A stretch of 64,000 nt of DNA from Azophilus sp965116165. Its GTDB lineage: Bacteria; Pseudomonadota; Gammaproteobacteria; Pseudomonadales; Azotimanducaceae. Below the pieces are notes generated by a model. That model did no database searches, was not told where the DNA came from, and was given only the letters and a program-made list of their open reading frames with translations. The DNA lies in the NCBI GenBank assembly GCA_965116165.1, contig OZ220484.1, positions 2,170,001 to 2,234,000 of the forward strand, in the 5' to 3' direction. Positions 24,860-33,386 of the stretch are shown piece after piece. A program made the position numbers and the translations under genes. Within the stretch, counting starts at the first letter, position 1, and the number at the start of each line of letters is the position of its first letter.

Positions 24860-26590
24860 CTATTCATGGATTGTGATGGCTTCGGGCATCCCCATGTCCT
24901 CCTTCCACATCCCTATCTTCTGCTTGAAGTTGCCGACGAGGTCGGGTCGGGCCGCGCTCAGGTCGCGTTCGCCACGCGGGTCCACGGTAACATCGTAGAG
25001 GCGCATCTCATCGGAATCCGCGTACCAGAGGAAGTGCCACCGATGGGTGCGCACGTAGTACCCCTCGGCGGGCGAGCCCATCATCTGCCCCCGTCGGCGA
25101 CGATTGTCGCTGTAACCGATCAATGCCGAGCGCTTGTCGAGACGGTCGTTTTCGCCTTCGAGCAGCGGCTTGAGCGAATGGCCCCTGAACTCCGACGGGG
25201 CTTCGATGCCGACCAGGTCGAGTATGGTTGGGGCGATGTCCAATGATGAAACCAGGCTCGATTCGTTGAAGGAGGCCCCGAGGCGTCCCTTCCAATAGAA
25301 AATGATGGGTGTGCGCACGGACAGGTCGTAAAGCGCGCCCTTGCCGGTGAATCCGCCGGTGGCCAGTTCGTCGCTCGGCGTCGCGCTGTCGGTGACGTAT
25401 TCGACATCGCCGTCCTGCTCATAGCCGTTGTCGCTCAGGTAGATGAATACTGTGTCCTCAAGCAGCCCCTTCGCCTCAATGTGGTCCATTAGGTCGCTAA
25501 CGCCCTGATCCCACCGGGTGATATTGCTGTAGTACAGCTTGGCGGACTCGGAAATGTCCTTGTCAGCGTAGAACTTGCCGAATCGATAGGGTGCGTCGAG
25601 GGGCGTGTGCGGCAACATGGGTCCGAACCAGATGAACATCGGTTGGCTCGCGTTTCTGTCGATGAACGCAAAGAGGGGGTCCATCGTTTCCCGCACCAGC
25701 TTGTTGCCCTCGGCCCCCATCAATTCGTGGAAGAAGGCATCGGTGCCGTATAGCGACATATCCCAACCGGCGGTCATGCCTTCGTCGAAGTGCCCGTTTC
25801 GATAGGAGTTTTCCCACCATTTTCCGCCCTGCCAACTGACATAGCCCTTTTGGGCGAGCAGTTTTGGCAGCGTATCGAATGCGCGCATGCCGTTGGCCTT
25901 GTTGACGGTGGTCCATTGGGCCCGCTCGGCCACGGTCATGGTCGCCCAGTCCGATTGTTCCCTGAGCGCCTCGACATGCTCGTTCAATCGGAGTTGATAC
26001 TGTATGGGGTGCAGCCCGGTGATGAGCGTGCGCAGGGAGGGGCGGCAGTAGGGCGCCGTCGAATGTCCGTGGGAAAAGGTGACGCCGCCGGCGGCGAGCG
26101 CGTCCATGGCCGGCGTGACCACGTTTTCATCCCCCATGAAGCCGAAATAGGGATAGCCGTGGTCGTCGCCGATCATCAGTACGATATTCGGCGGGCGCTC
26201 GGCAAGGGCGAGCGGGGGAATGCAGAACAAGGTCGCCAGCAGCAACACCAGCCCGTGGCAAAAGCCCCGCCACTGCGTCCATGTCCATGCCGTCCCGGTT
26301 ACCGGGGAGAAAACGACTAGTGCTCCATTAGTTGGATGGAGCACTAGGAACCGGCGTCTTAGGAAGCTCTCGGGAGAGCACAATCCACTGCGGACCATTC
26401 CTAGCATAAAATGGCGAAGAAATTTGGGCATCACACCCACTTTGAAGGAATTTTTGTCGGTATTTCGGCTGCGCATTCCTACCGTTAACGCTCGCAGGTG
26501 TTTTATGGCACGGGCTCCGGGGACGCCGGATCGCACACCGGATGACCGATGGGGCTTGGGAGGCTTGGGGGTCACTGGTGAATTCAACAT
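24860..26590 (-). CDS. Sulfatase (arylsulfatase family) with unusual N-terminus
   Basis: The sulfatase body begins near residue 131 (ERPPNIVLMIGDDHGYPYFG). It has the metal-binding DD at 142-143 and the formylglycine motif CRPSLR at 182-187, inside HSTAPYCRPSLRTLITG. The family removes sulfate esters after maturation of that Cys. A secretion signal (HGLVLLLATLFCIPPLALA) lies just before the body. The first ~105 codons before it match nothing and span a 12-bp hairpin. ATG 26590 has AAAGGA upstream and overlaps the P450 stop by 7 bp, so it could be the true coupled start; otherwise the start is obscured by a frameshift or insertion. Its place in the sugar operon suggests a sulfated substrate. 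Confidence 0.8.
   Translation of the reverse strand: MLNSPVTPKPPKPHRSSGVRSGVPGARAIKHLRALTVGMRSRNTDKNSFKVGVMPKFLRHFMLGMVRSGLCSPESFLRRRFLVLHPTNGALVVFSPVTGTAWTWTQWRGFCHGLVLLLATLFCIPPLALAERPPNIVLMIGDDHGYPYFGFMGDENVVTPAMDALAAGGVTFSHGHSTAPYCRPSLRTLITGLHPIQYQLRLNEHVEALREQSDWATMTVAERAQWTTVNKANGMRAFDTLPKLLAQKGYVSWQGGKWWENSYRNGHFDEGMTAGWDMSLYGTDAFFHELMGAEGNKLVRETMDPLFAFIDRNASQPMFIWFGPMLPHTPLDAPYRFGKFYADKDISESAKLYYSNITRWDQGVSDLMDHIEAKGLLEDTVFIYLSDNGYEQDGDVEYVTDSATPSDELATGGFTGKGALYDLSVRTPIIFYWKGRLGASFNESSLVSSLDIAPTILDLVGIEAPSEFRGHSLKPLLEGENDRLDKRSALIGYSDNRRRRGQMMGSPAEGYYVRTHRWHFLWYADSDEMRLYDVTVDPRGERDLSAARPDLVGNFKQKIGMWKEDMGMPEAITIHE
26317..26347. repeat. 12-bp perfect inverted repeat inside the sulfatase 5' region
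   Basis: CTAGTGCTCCAT (26317-26328) and ATGGAGCACTAG (26336-26347) are exact reverse complements separated by 7 bases. It lies within the non-conserved N-terminal stretch of the sulfatase frame and suggests an inserted palindromic element or an mRNA hairpin rather than selected protein sequence. Confidence 0.6.
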
Positions 26591-27741
26591 GTTTTTGTCC
26601 TTTGGAGGATGGGGTGTAGGGCCAGGCGCAGCGTTTCGTAGCCGGTTTGGCGCCGGTAGTGGGGCCAGGCGTCGTACCTCGGCTCTCCGGAAAGGAATTC
26701 GATACGCGATACTTTGTTGCAGAGTTGCTCCAACAACGATCTCAGAATGAGCCTTGCCTGATGGGCACCGAGACAGGTGTGCGGACCAACGCCGTAGGCG
26801 ACATGCATATTGCCGCGCCGGTCGATCCTGACCTCGTCCGCGTCGGGAAAGACTCGCTCGTCGCGATTGGCCGCGGCCCAGCAGAGCGATACGCGCCGCC
26901 CCGGCGGAATCTGGGTGCCGTTGATGTCCGTGCCCGCGGGGCAGATTCGGCCGATGTGGGTGAGCGGCGAACAGACCCGCGCGATCTCTTCCGCCGCGCC
27001 GCGGATCAAACCGCGGTCGGCGCGCAACCGTTCGAAGTCTTCGGGGTGGTCGGCAAGATGCACCAGCGCAAAGGCGACAACGGAAACCACCGTGTCCCTA
27101 CCGCCCGCAAAGGTCAGGATGGCATAGCCGAGGATTTCCTCCCGGGTGAGCCCGCGGCCGTCGTAGGTTGCTTTGCAGAGGATACCGAACAGGTCGTCGC
27201 CGGGATTGGCGGCGGCGTCCGGTAGGGCTCGATCAAGATACGTGTAGAGTTCGGCGCGGGTTCTGTCCTCGTAGAGCACATTGGAGCACCAGGTTTCCCA
27301 TAGGCGGGCCTCTTCGGGTGGGCGCTTCAGCAGCAGCGCCAGGGCGCGGGATTGCAGCTTGATGGCGAAGTCGCGGATGACCTCGACCTCGCCCCGCTCA
27401 ACAACCGCATCGAGGAGAGCGCCCGTGAGCTCGCCGACCGTCCGAATCATCTCCGGCTCTTTCGGCCTTTCGAAGATCGGTTGCGCCAGGGCGCGATAGG
27501 CGGTGTGTTGGGGCGGATCCACTTCGATTGGCAGTTCGCGAACCGCCCGAAATTGCGCCTCCCCGGGAATGGGCACCCGAAACGGCGCATCCGAACTGAA
27601 TGTCTCGACGTTTCGCGCCGCTCGGCGAATATCCGCGTGGCGAAGAATCATGGGGATGGTTTCATCGGCGAAATCCCCGGCGAGAATGCCGCTCGATGCG
27701 CGCGCTTCCTTGAATGGATCGGTTAAGTCCCAGTGACCCAC
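26584..27741 (-). CDS. Cytochrome P450
   Basis: This is a 385-residue soluble bacterial P450. The oxygen-activating helix has FAGGRDT, the E-x-x-R motif is in AEEIARV, and the haem ligand Cys is about residue 323 in AYGVGPHTCLGAH. It starts with GTG at 27741, 56 bp after the alpha-glucosidase, and overlaps the sulfatase start, so it belongs to the ABC-transporter operon. No ferredoxin or reductase gene is nearby, so redox partners must come from elsewhere. Some marine bacteria use P450s to remove O-methyl groups from methylated sugars; a similar role here is inferred from context only. Confidence 0.9.
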   Translation of the reverse strand: MGHWDLTDPFKEARASSGILAGDFADETIPMILRHADIRRAARNVETFSSDAPFRVPIPGEAQFRAVRELPIEVDPPQHTAYRALAQPIFERPKEPEMIRTVGELTGALLDAVVERGEVEVIRDFAIKLQSRALALLLKRPPEEARLWETWCSNVLYEDRTRAELYTYLDRALPDAAANPGDDLFGILCKATYDGRGLTREEILGYAILTFAGGRDTVVSVVAFALVHLADHPEDFERLRADRGLIRGAAEEIARVCSPLTHIGRICPAGTDINGTQIPPGRRVSLCWAAANRDERVFPDADEVRIDRRGNMHVAYGVGPHTCLGAHQARLILRSLLEQLCNKVSRIEFLSGEPRYDAWPHYRRQTGYETLRLALHPILQRTKTC

Positions 27742-27797
27742 GGGCTGTTTCCAGGATGGTGTATCGGTAATTTCGCCCCAATCGCCCGCATGTCTCG

Positions 27798-29516
27798 TTA
27801 TCCAGAGTGCCCCCTGGGGGAATTTGGGGATCCGGTTTTAAAACAGTCACCGCCGTTGAAGACGCCGATATAGCCGCTGAAGGGCGGCAGGGAGACGGGG
27901 CGGCCATTGTCCTGGGGTGTACAGCCAACGCTGAGATGATTGTCGGCGCGGCCGGCGGCCGGGGGCGCCCATTGGATTTCCCGGGCCCTCAGGTTGAAGA
28001 CACAAAGGGCCGACTGCCCGCCGCAACAGCGAATGAAAGCGAGCAACTCGTCGTCGCCGTCCAAAAACCGCAGATTGCCCCTGCGCAGCGCTTCCGACGA
28101 TTTGCGGAAACCGATGGCCTTGCGGAAGAAATGCAGCGTCGAATCCGGGTCGGCCAATTGCCTGTCAACCGCCAGGTCTCGATGTTCCTCCGCTAGCGGC
28201 AGCCAGGGCTCCGTCCCACTGAACCCGGCGCCGGGCTCGTCCCGGCACCAGGGCATGGGTGTTCTGGCGCCGTCGCGGCCGAGCGTCTGCGGCCAATTGT
28301 TCCTGGCCTCCGGATCCTGGACTCGGTCGAATGGAATTTCCGCCTGGGGCAACCCGAGTTCCTCGCCCTGGTAGATCAGTGTGCTGCCGCGTAGGGCGGC
28401 GTGCAGCAACGCGAACAATCGGGCTCGGTGCGATGGAGCCAATTGTTGGCACCATCGGCTGGCAACCCGGGGCGCGTCGTGGTTGGAAAACGCCCAGGAC
28501 GGCCATCCCTCCCCGGAACCGTCGCTCCAATTCTCGAGAACGCCGCGAACCCGGGTCGCCGTCAGCTCCGGCATGCCGAGGAATTCAAAGCCGTAGGCGC
28601 TGTTCAGCCGCTTTGAGCCGGCCGTATACGCCTTTTGAATCGGCAGAGGGTGGCCGGATCCCACTTCCGCAACGGTGAATACATCGCCGAAACCGTCCGC
28701 CAGGCCGCGGAAGCGCTCGAGCAGTGCCGGCATATCGGGATGGTTCATGGTGTATTTCTGTTCCTGCATCAGGTAGGGCCTGGAGGTGCCGAAGAACGGC
28801 GGGCGGGCTCTGGGGTTGTCGCGCAGTTCGGGGTCGTGCATGCCGTGATTGATGGCGTCGAGCCGGAATCCATCCACGCCGCGTTCCAGCCAGAAACGCG
28901 CCACATCGAGCAGGGCCTCCTGAACCATCGGATTGTGCAGATTCAAATCCGGCTGCTCGGGGAGGAAGTTGTGCAGGTAGTACTGTTCCCGCCGCGCATC
29001 CCAGGTCCAGCCCGGCCCGGTGAAAACCGATTGCCAGTTGTTGGGCGGCGAGCCGTCGGGCTTCGGGTCCGCCCACACGTACCAATCCGCCCTGCTGTTG
29101 CCGCGATTCGCGCGGCTTTCCTCGAACCAGGGGTGTTTGTCGGAGGTGTGCGAATAGACCTGATCGATAATGACCTTCAGATTCAGGCGGTGCGCCGTCT
29201 CGAGCAGCGCATCGAAATCCTCGAGCGTACCGAACACCGGATCGACCGCCCGATGGTCGGCCACATCGTAACCGAAGTCCTTCATCGGCGAGGTAAAGAA
29301 GGGTGAAATCCAGATGCCGTCGACCCCGAGGTCGGCAACATAGCCGAGCCGGGAGCGAATGCCGTTCAAATCGCCGATGCCGTCGTTGTTGGAATCCTGA
29401 AAACTGCGCGGGTAAATTTGGTAGATGACGGCGCCGCGCCACCACTCTTTGCCGGGTTCTTTCAATGTTTGGTCCTTGGGTCTGGGATTTCCGCGATTGT
29501 TGGTTGGATAGGCCAC
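27798..29516 (-). CDS. GH13 alpha-glucosidase (oligo-1,6-glucosidase-like)
   Basis: This 572-residue cytoplasmic GH13 enzyme has no signal peptide. WWRGAVIYQIYPRSFQDSNN is typical of alpha-glucosidases. DGFRLDAIN has the nucleophile, TVAEVGSG the acid/base Glu and FSNHDAPR the third acid. It should split imported maltodextrins or related alpha-glucosides to glucose, which the glucokinase at 55415 could phosphorylate. The GTG start at 29516 shares one base with the stop of the upstream ATPase gene (TAGTG), so translation is coupled to the transporter. Confidence 0.92.
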   Translation of the reverse strand: MAYPTNNRGNPRPKDQTLKEPGKEWWRGAVIYQIYPRSFQDSNNDGIGDLNGIRSRLGYVADLGVDGIWISPFFTSPMKDFGYDVADHRAVDPVFGTLEDFDALLETAHRLNLKVIIDQVYSHTSDKHPWFEESRANRGNSRADWYVWADPKPDGSPPNNWQSVFTGPGWTWDARREQYYLHNFLPEQPDLNLHNPMVQEALLDVARFWLERGVDGFRLDAINHGMHDPELRDNPRARPPFFGTSRPYLMQEQKYTMNHPDMPALLERFRGLADGFGDVFTVAEVGSGHPLPIQKAYTAGSKRLNSAYGFEFLGMPELTATRVRGVLENWSDGSGEGWPSWAFSNHDAPRVASRWCQQLAPSHRARLFALLHAALRGSTLIYQGEELGLPQAEIPFDRVQDPEARNNWPQTLGRDGARTPMPWCRDEPGAGFSGTEPWLPLAEEHRDLAVDRQLADPDSTLHFFRKAIGFRKSSEALRRGNLRFLDGDDELLAFIRCCGGQSALCVFNLRAREIQWAPPAAGRADNHLSVGCTPQDNGRPVSLPPFSGYIGVFNGGDCFKTGSPNSPRGHSG

Positions 29517-30580
29517 TAGCTCTCCAGCAGTAGAGCGGATGAATGGCAGAGTGAAACGGCAACACGGCTGTCGGGGACGAGACCCTTGCCGGTTTGGGCG
29601 CGCTCCGACGCCATGATTGGGTGGCCGAGCACATCGAGGTGAATCACCGATACACTACCGAGGTTCTCGCAACCGATCACCCTGGCGGGCACCGCTTCCG
29701 GCGATTCCTCGGTATCCAACACCTTGATGCACTCGGGCCGGATGCCATAGAGGGCGTGTCCGGACTGGTCGCGCAGATGGACCGGCAACGGAAACGACAG
29801 CGTGCCCGCCCGAAACCGGTGCGAGACGGCTTCGCCCTCGATCAGGTTCATGGGCGGTGTACCGATAAAGGATGCCACGAACGAGTTGACGGGCCGGTGA
29901 TAGGCGTCGACCGGCCGGGCGTGCTGCTGTAATTTGCCCTGGTTGATGACCGCGATGCGATCGGCCAGCGTCATGGCCTCGACCTGATCGTGGGTGACGT
30001 AGATGGTGGTGGTTCCATGTTGCTCGTGGAGCCTTCTGATTTCGAGCCGCATGCGATTGCGCAACTTGGCGTCGAGATTCGAAAGCGGTTCGTCCATCAG
30101 GAGAACCTTTGGTCTTGCGACCAGGGCCCTACCAATGGCAACCCGTTGTTGTTGGCCTCCGGACAGCTCCCGCGGTTTTTTCTCGAGTACATCTCCCAGC
30201 CCCAGCATGTCCACGGCGATGGCCACGCGTTCGCCGATTGCGGATGTGCCGAGCCCACCTTGCCGGCGCCCGCGACGCAGCCCGAATGCCAGGTTCTCGG
30301 CCACGCTCATGTGCGGGTAGAGCGCATAGGATTGAAACACCATGCCGAGGCCGCGGGCGCCGGGCGGCAGGTCGTTGACCCGATTGCCGCCGATCAGGAT
30401 GTCGCCCGAACTGGCTTCCTCAAGGCCCGCCAACAAGCGCAGTACCGTGGATTTGCCGCAACCGGACGGCCCGAGCAGTACGAGGAATTCCCCCTTCTCG
30501 ACCGTTAGGCTGAGCGAATCCAAGGCCAGGGTGCCGTCATCGAACCGTTTGTCGACATCCACAAACCCTACGCTGGACAT
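29516..30580 (-). CDS. Carbohydrate ABC transporter ATP-binding protein (MalK/UgpC type)
   Basis: This 354-residue ATPase has the Walker A GPSGCGKST near residue 36, signature LSGGQQQRVAIGRAL, Walker B VLLMDEPLSNLD and the switch histidine in YVTHDQVEAMT. The C-terminal OB-like region (LYGIRPECIKV) is typical of the MalK/UgpC subgroup. It powers the permease pair encoded just upstream. ATG 30580 follows GAGGAG by 10 bases; a GTG at 30604 is in frame. The alpha-glucosidase gene begins in its stop codon. Confidence 0.93.
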   Translation of the reverse strand: MSSVGFVDVDKRFDDGTLALDSLSLTVEKGEFLVLLGPSGCGKSTVLRLLAGLEEASSGDILIGGNRVNDLPPGARGLGMVFQSYALYPHMSVAENLAFGLRRGRRQGGLGTSAIGERVAIAVDMLGLGDVLEKKPRELSGGQQQRVAIGRALVARPKVLLMDEPLSNLDAKLRNRMRLEIRRLHEQHGTTTIYVTHDQVEAMTLADRIAVINQGKLQQHARPVDAYHRPVNSFVASFIGTPPMNLIEGEAVSHRFRAGTLSFPLPVHLRDQSGHALYGIRPECIKVLDTEESPEAVPARVIGCENLGSVSVIHLDVLGHPIMASERAQTGKGLVPDSRVAVSLCHSSALLLES

Positions 30581-30622
30581 TGACGGCGGGCTCCTCGTAT
30601 CCACCGGGTCGGCATCGTCCCC

Positions 30623-31870
30623 TCAGCCCTTTACCGCGCCGCGGCTCAGGCCCCGCACCAACGATTTCTGGAACGCGATGAAGAGAATCACCACCGGAAT
30701 GCTGACCAGCAAACTGGCGGCCGCGAAGTCGCCCCATTGCTGGCCGGTGGCGGGAATCATGGATGCCAATCCCACCGGCAGGGTGTATTGGTCGTTCGAC
30801 GTGTTGAAAACCAGCGCCAGCAGGAATTCATTCCACGCCGTGAGAAAGGAGAACACCGCGGTCACCGCGATGGCGGGCAGCGACAGCGGCAGGAGGATGT
30901 GCCGAAAGATCTGGAGTTGGCTGCAACCCTCGATCACCGCCGCCTCCTCGATTTCCCTTGGAATCGCATCGAAAAAACCCTTGAGCATCCAGACGCAGAG
31001 CGGCAGGGCGGTGACGGAATAGGCGATGATCAGACCGATACTGGTGTTGAGCAGCCCAAGGGATTTCATGATCATGAAGTAGGGTAGCAGGATGATGATA
31101 CCGGGAAACATCTGCACCAACACAAACAGAAACAGGGAGGCGCGCCTCCCCTGAAAGCGGTAGCGGCTGAAGGCGTAGCCCGCTGGAATGGCGAGCAGGA
31201 GGCCCGCGACCGTGGTGCCGGCCGAGACGATGAGGGAATTGCCAACCCAGGTTCCGAAGGCGGCCATCGACAAAATGGTTGCAAAGTGCTCCAGGGTGAA
31301 GGCATCGCCAATGGCGCCGCCCAAAATGTTGCCGGGAGAGACCGCCACATCGGCGATCCATACCAGCGGGACAATCACCGGAACACAGGCGTGCATCAAC
31401 AGGGTCTGTGCCCCAACTTGCCTGAGCTTTGGTTCGAGGCGCCGGTTGTGGCGCAGGCATGCCTCCAGGGTCGCGGTGTCGTCCCGGCCGGATGACCAGG
31501 CCGCCACCCTTGGGGAAAGGCACCAGTAGAGGGCCAGGGCGGCTGGGGCGGCCAGCCAGGCAATGGTCCAAAGATCATAGATGCGCCTGCCTCCGACAAC
31601 GACAAGGTGGGCCGCCATCGCCACGCAGACGGCGGCCTGGGTTGCCCCGAGAAGCCGTTTCCAGGTCTGTGGGCGACCGTGCAGACAGATACGACAACCA
31701 AAAAGGAAGGCGATGCCGAGCAGAATGTCAATTTGTCGAGCGCCGCCGCCCCTCACGGGTTCCAGAATGAAAACGACGGCAAGAACCGCACAGGCGGCGG
31801 GCAGCCAACGCCGCAGCGCCGCGACCTCGGCGGGGACGACCCACTCGACGAGTCCACCGTCCCGGTTCAA
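30623..31870 (-). CDS. Carbohydrate ABC transporter permease (MalG-like) with extra N-terminal membrane domain
   Basis: The 415-residue frame starts at a TTG that overlaps the stop of the preceding permease gene (TTGA), with GGAG 8 bases upstream. The last ~270 residues are a standard MalG-type permease with the EAA loop EEAAVIEGCSQLQIFRHILL. The first ~140 residues add further hydrophobic segments (LPAACAVLAVVFILEP, IDILLGIAFLFGC, AAVCVAMAAHLVVVG, IAWLAAPAALALYWC) that ordinary MalG proteins of about 280 residues lack. Together with the MalF-like subunit it forms the import channel. The frame is open far upstream, but that part is antisense-like noise inside the neighbour. Confidence 0.87.
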   Translation of the reverse strand: MNRDGGLVEWVVPAEVAALRRWLPAACAVLAVVFILEPVRGGGARQIDILLGIAFLFGCRICLHGRPQTWKRLLGATQAAVCVAMAAHLVVVGGRRIYDLWTIAWLAAPAALALYWCLSPRVAAWSSGRDDTATLEACLRHNRRLEPKLRQVGAQTLLMHACVPVIVPLVWIADVAVSPGNILGGAIGDAFTLEHFATILSMAAFGTWVGNSLIVSAGTTVAGLLLAIPAGYAFSRYRFQGRRASLFLFVLVQMFPGIIILLPYFMIMKSLGLLNTSIGLIIAYSVTALPLCVWMLKGFFDAIPREIEEAAVIEGCSQLQIFRHILLPLSLPAIAVTAVFSFLTAWNEFLLALVFNTSNDQYTLPVGLASMIPATGQQWGDFAAASLLVSIPVVILFIAFQKSLVRGLSRGAVKG

Positions 31871-33384
31871 CGCACCATCTCCATCACCCCGGAGCGCTTC
31901 ACGTAGAAATAGGAGAATCCGAGCAACGCGAAGAAAATAACCACCGACCAGGCGGCCGCAATTCCGTAATGGCCGTGGTCGAACGCCACACTGAACACAT
32001 GGGTGATCAGCGTGTCGGTTGCGCCGGGTTCGCCGAAGCCCACATGGGGATTGCCCCGCGTCATTAGATAAATTGTATTGAAGGTGTTGAAAGTCCAGAT
32101 AAACCCGAGCAGCGAAACCGGAACCAGGGTGCCCTTGAGATTGGGGAGGGTCAGATGCAGAAATTGGTTCCAGCGTGAAACCCCCTCCAGCTCGGCCGCC
32201 TCGTACATATCGGTGGAGATGGCCTGCAGGGCACCGCTCAACGCCAACATCATAAAGGGGATGCCGAGCCAAATGTTCACCAGGATGACGGATACCCGGG
32301 CCGCGTTGGGGGTCGCCGTGAAATCGGCGGTGGTTCCCAGAATGGCGTTGATGAGCCCGTCCGGTTGCAGCATGCCGTTCCAGGCGAGTACGGAAATGTA
32401 GCCCGGTATGGCCCAGGGCAGCAGCAGGATGGTGCGATACAGCGTCCGGCCGCGGATGCCGGGCCGGGTCAGTGTATGGGCGAGCAACAGCCCCAGGGCC
32501 ACATGCGCGGCGACGTTGGCGAATGTCCAAACCAGGGTGAACAGGGTAACGCGTAGGATACCCGGGCTCGTAAAAACCGTGACAAAATTGGTGAGACCGG
32601 CCCAGGCCTCCTGCCCAAGGTGGTTTTGGCTGGCGTCGGTGAAGGCCAGCCACACACCGTAGGCGATGGGGTAGAACGTTAGTGTGCAGAGGCCGATCAG
32701 GGCCGGCGCAACATAGAGATAGGCATTGCCCGACCGCGCGCCGCCCCGGCGGATGCTGCGCCCGCGCAGGTGGAAAAGAAGCACGATCACGGACAGCATG
32801 ATCGAGCCCAGGGTCAGTGTGATGTGCAGCGTGTCGGGCGGCGGTGTTCGCTGATCGGCAACATCGGTGCGCGCCCGGATGGGTAGCGGCGCTGCCAGTT
32901 CCCGGCCCTGGGCGTCGACCGGCACCACGGCGATCCATTGATCCGCGCCCGGCGCCATGCCGGAGAGGGAGCAGGACCATGCTTCTGTGCCGGGTCGCAG
33001 AACGGGCCTGCCGGTCGCGTCGCGGTGTATCGGCAGGCCATCCGACCAACAGTCCTGGGTATCGAAGGCCGGCGGGGCTCGGGGGAGGCCGGCCGTGTCG
33101 GCGACCCGGATGGTCGAATGCCACTGCGCTTCGGTGGTATTCGCAAAGGGGGCGTCCGAGAACCAGATTTGGTAGGTGTCGATTACCGGTCCGGGGATCT
33201 GTTGAAAGTCAATATGGATGCGCCGGTACTCATGCTTCGCGGGATCCGCAATGAGCCCGGGGTTCGCCTCGCGGTCGGCCGCCGCGCTCAACCCGGATAA
33301 TGCGTCCGTCCAGCCAGTTGCCGACGCGAGCGGCAGCAGACAGGCAAGGCCGGCGAACAGTGCCCTTGGCGCCCGCGGCCGCAT
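31867..33384 (-). CDS. Carbohydrate ABC transporter permease (MalF-like) with N-terminal exported domain
   Basis: The protein has 505 residues from the ATG at 33384, which lies 2 bp past the binding-protein stop. It opens with a signal-like segment (ALFAGLACLLPLASA) and then has about 170 residues of polar, beta-type sequence resembling a fibronectin-III-like domain, before the first of the normal membrane segments (LTLGSIMLSVIVLLFHL). The C-terminal part is a regular MalF-type permease with EAA loop YEAAELEGVSRWNQFLHLTL. The extra domain would sit in the periplasm beside the binding protein. Ordinary family members are near 300 residues; E. coli MalF has a periplasmic loop but in a different place. 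Confidence 0.87.
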   Translation of the reverse strand: MRPRAPRALFAGLACLLPLASATGWTDALSGLSAAADREANPGLIADPAKHEYRRIHIDFQQIPGPVIDTYQIWFSDAPFANTTEAQWHSTIRVADTAGLPRAPPAFDTQDCWSDGLPIHRDATGRPVLRPGTEAWSCSLSGMAPGADQWIAVVPVDAQGRELAAPLPIRARTDVADQRTPPPDTLHITLTLGSIMLSVIVLLFHLRGRSIRRGGARSGNAYLYVAPALIGLCTLTFYPIAYGVWLAFTDASQNHLGQEAWAGLTNFVTVFTSPGILRVTLFTLVWTFANVAAHVALGLLLAHTLTRPGIRGRTLYRTILLLPWAIPGYISVLAWNGMLQPDGLINAILGTTADFTATPNAARVSVILVNIWLGIPFMMLALSGALQAISTDMYEAAELEGVSRWNQFLHLTLPNLKGTLVPVSLLGFIWTFNTFNTIYLMTRGNPHVGFGEPGATDTLITHVFSVAFDHGHYGIAAAWSVVIFFALLGFSYFYVKRSGVMEMVR

Positions 33385-33386
33385 CC

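Noticed and set aside
31871..33124. Long upstream extension of the MalG-like frame
   Set aside because: It lies wholly inside the MalF-like gene on the same strand in another frame; a coupled TTG with a ribosome site exists at 31870.
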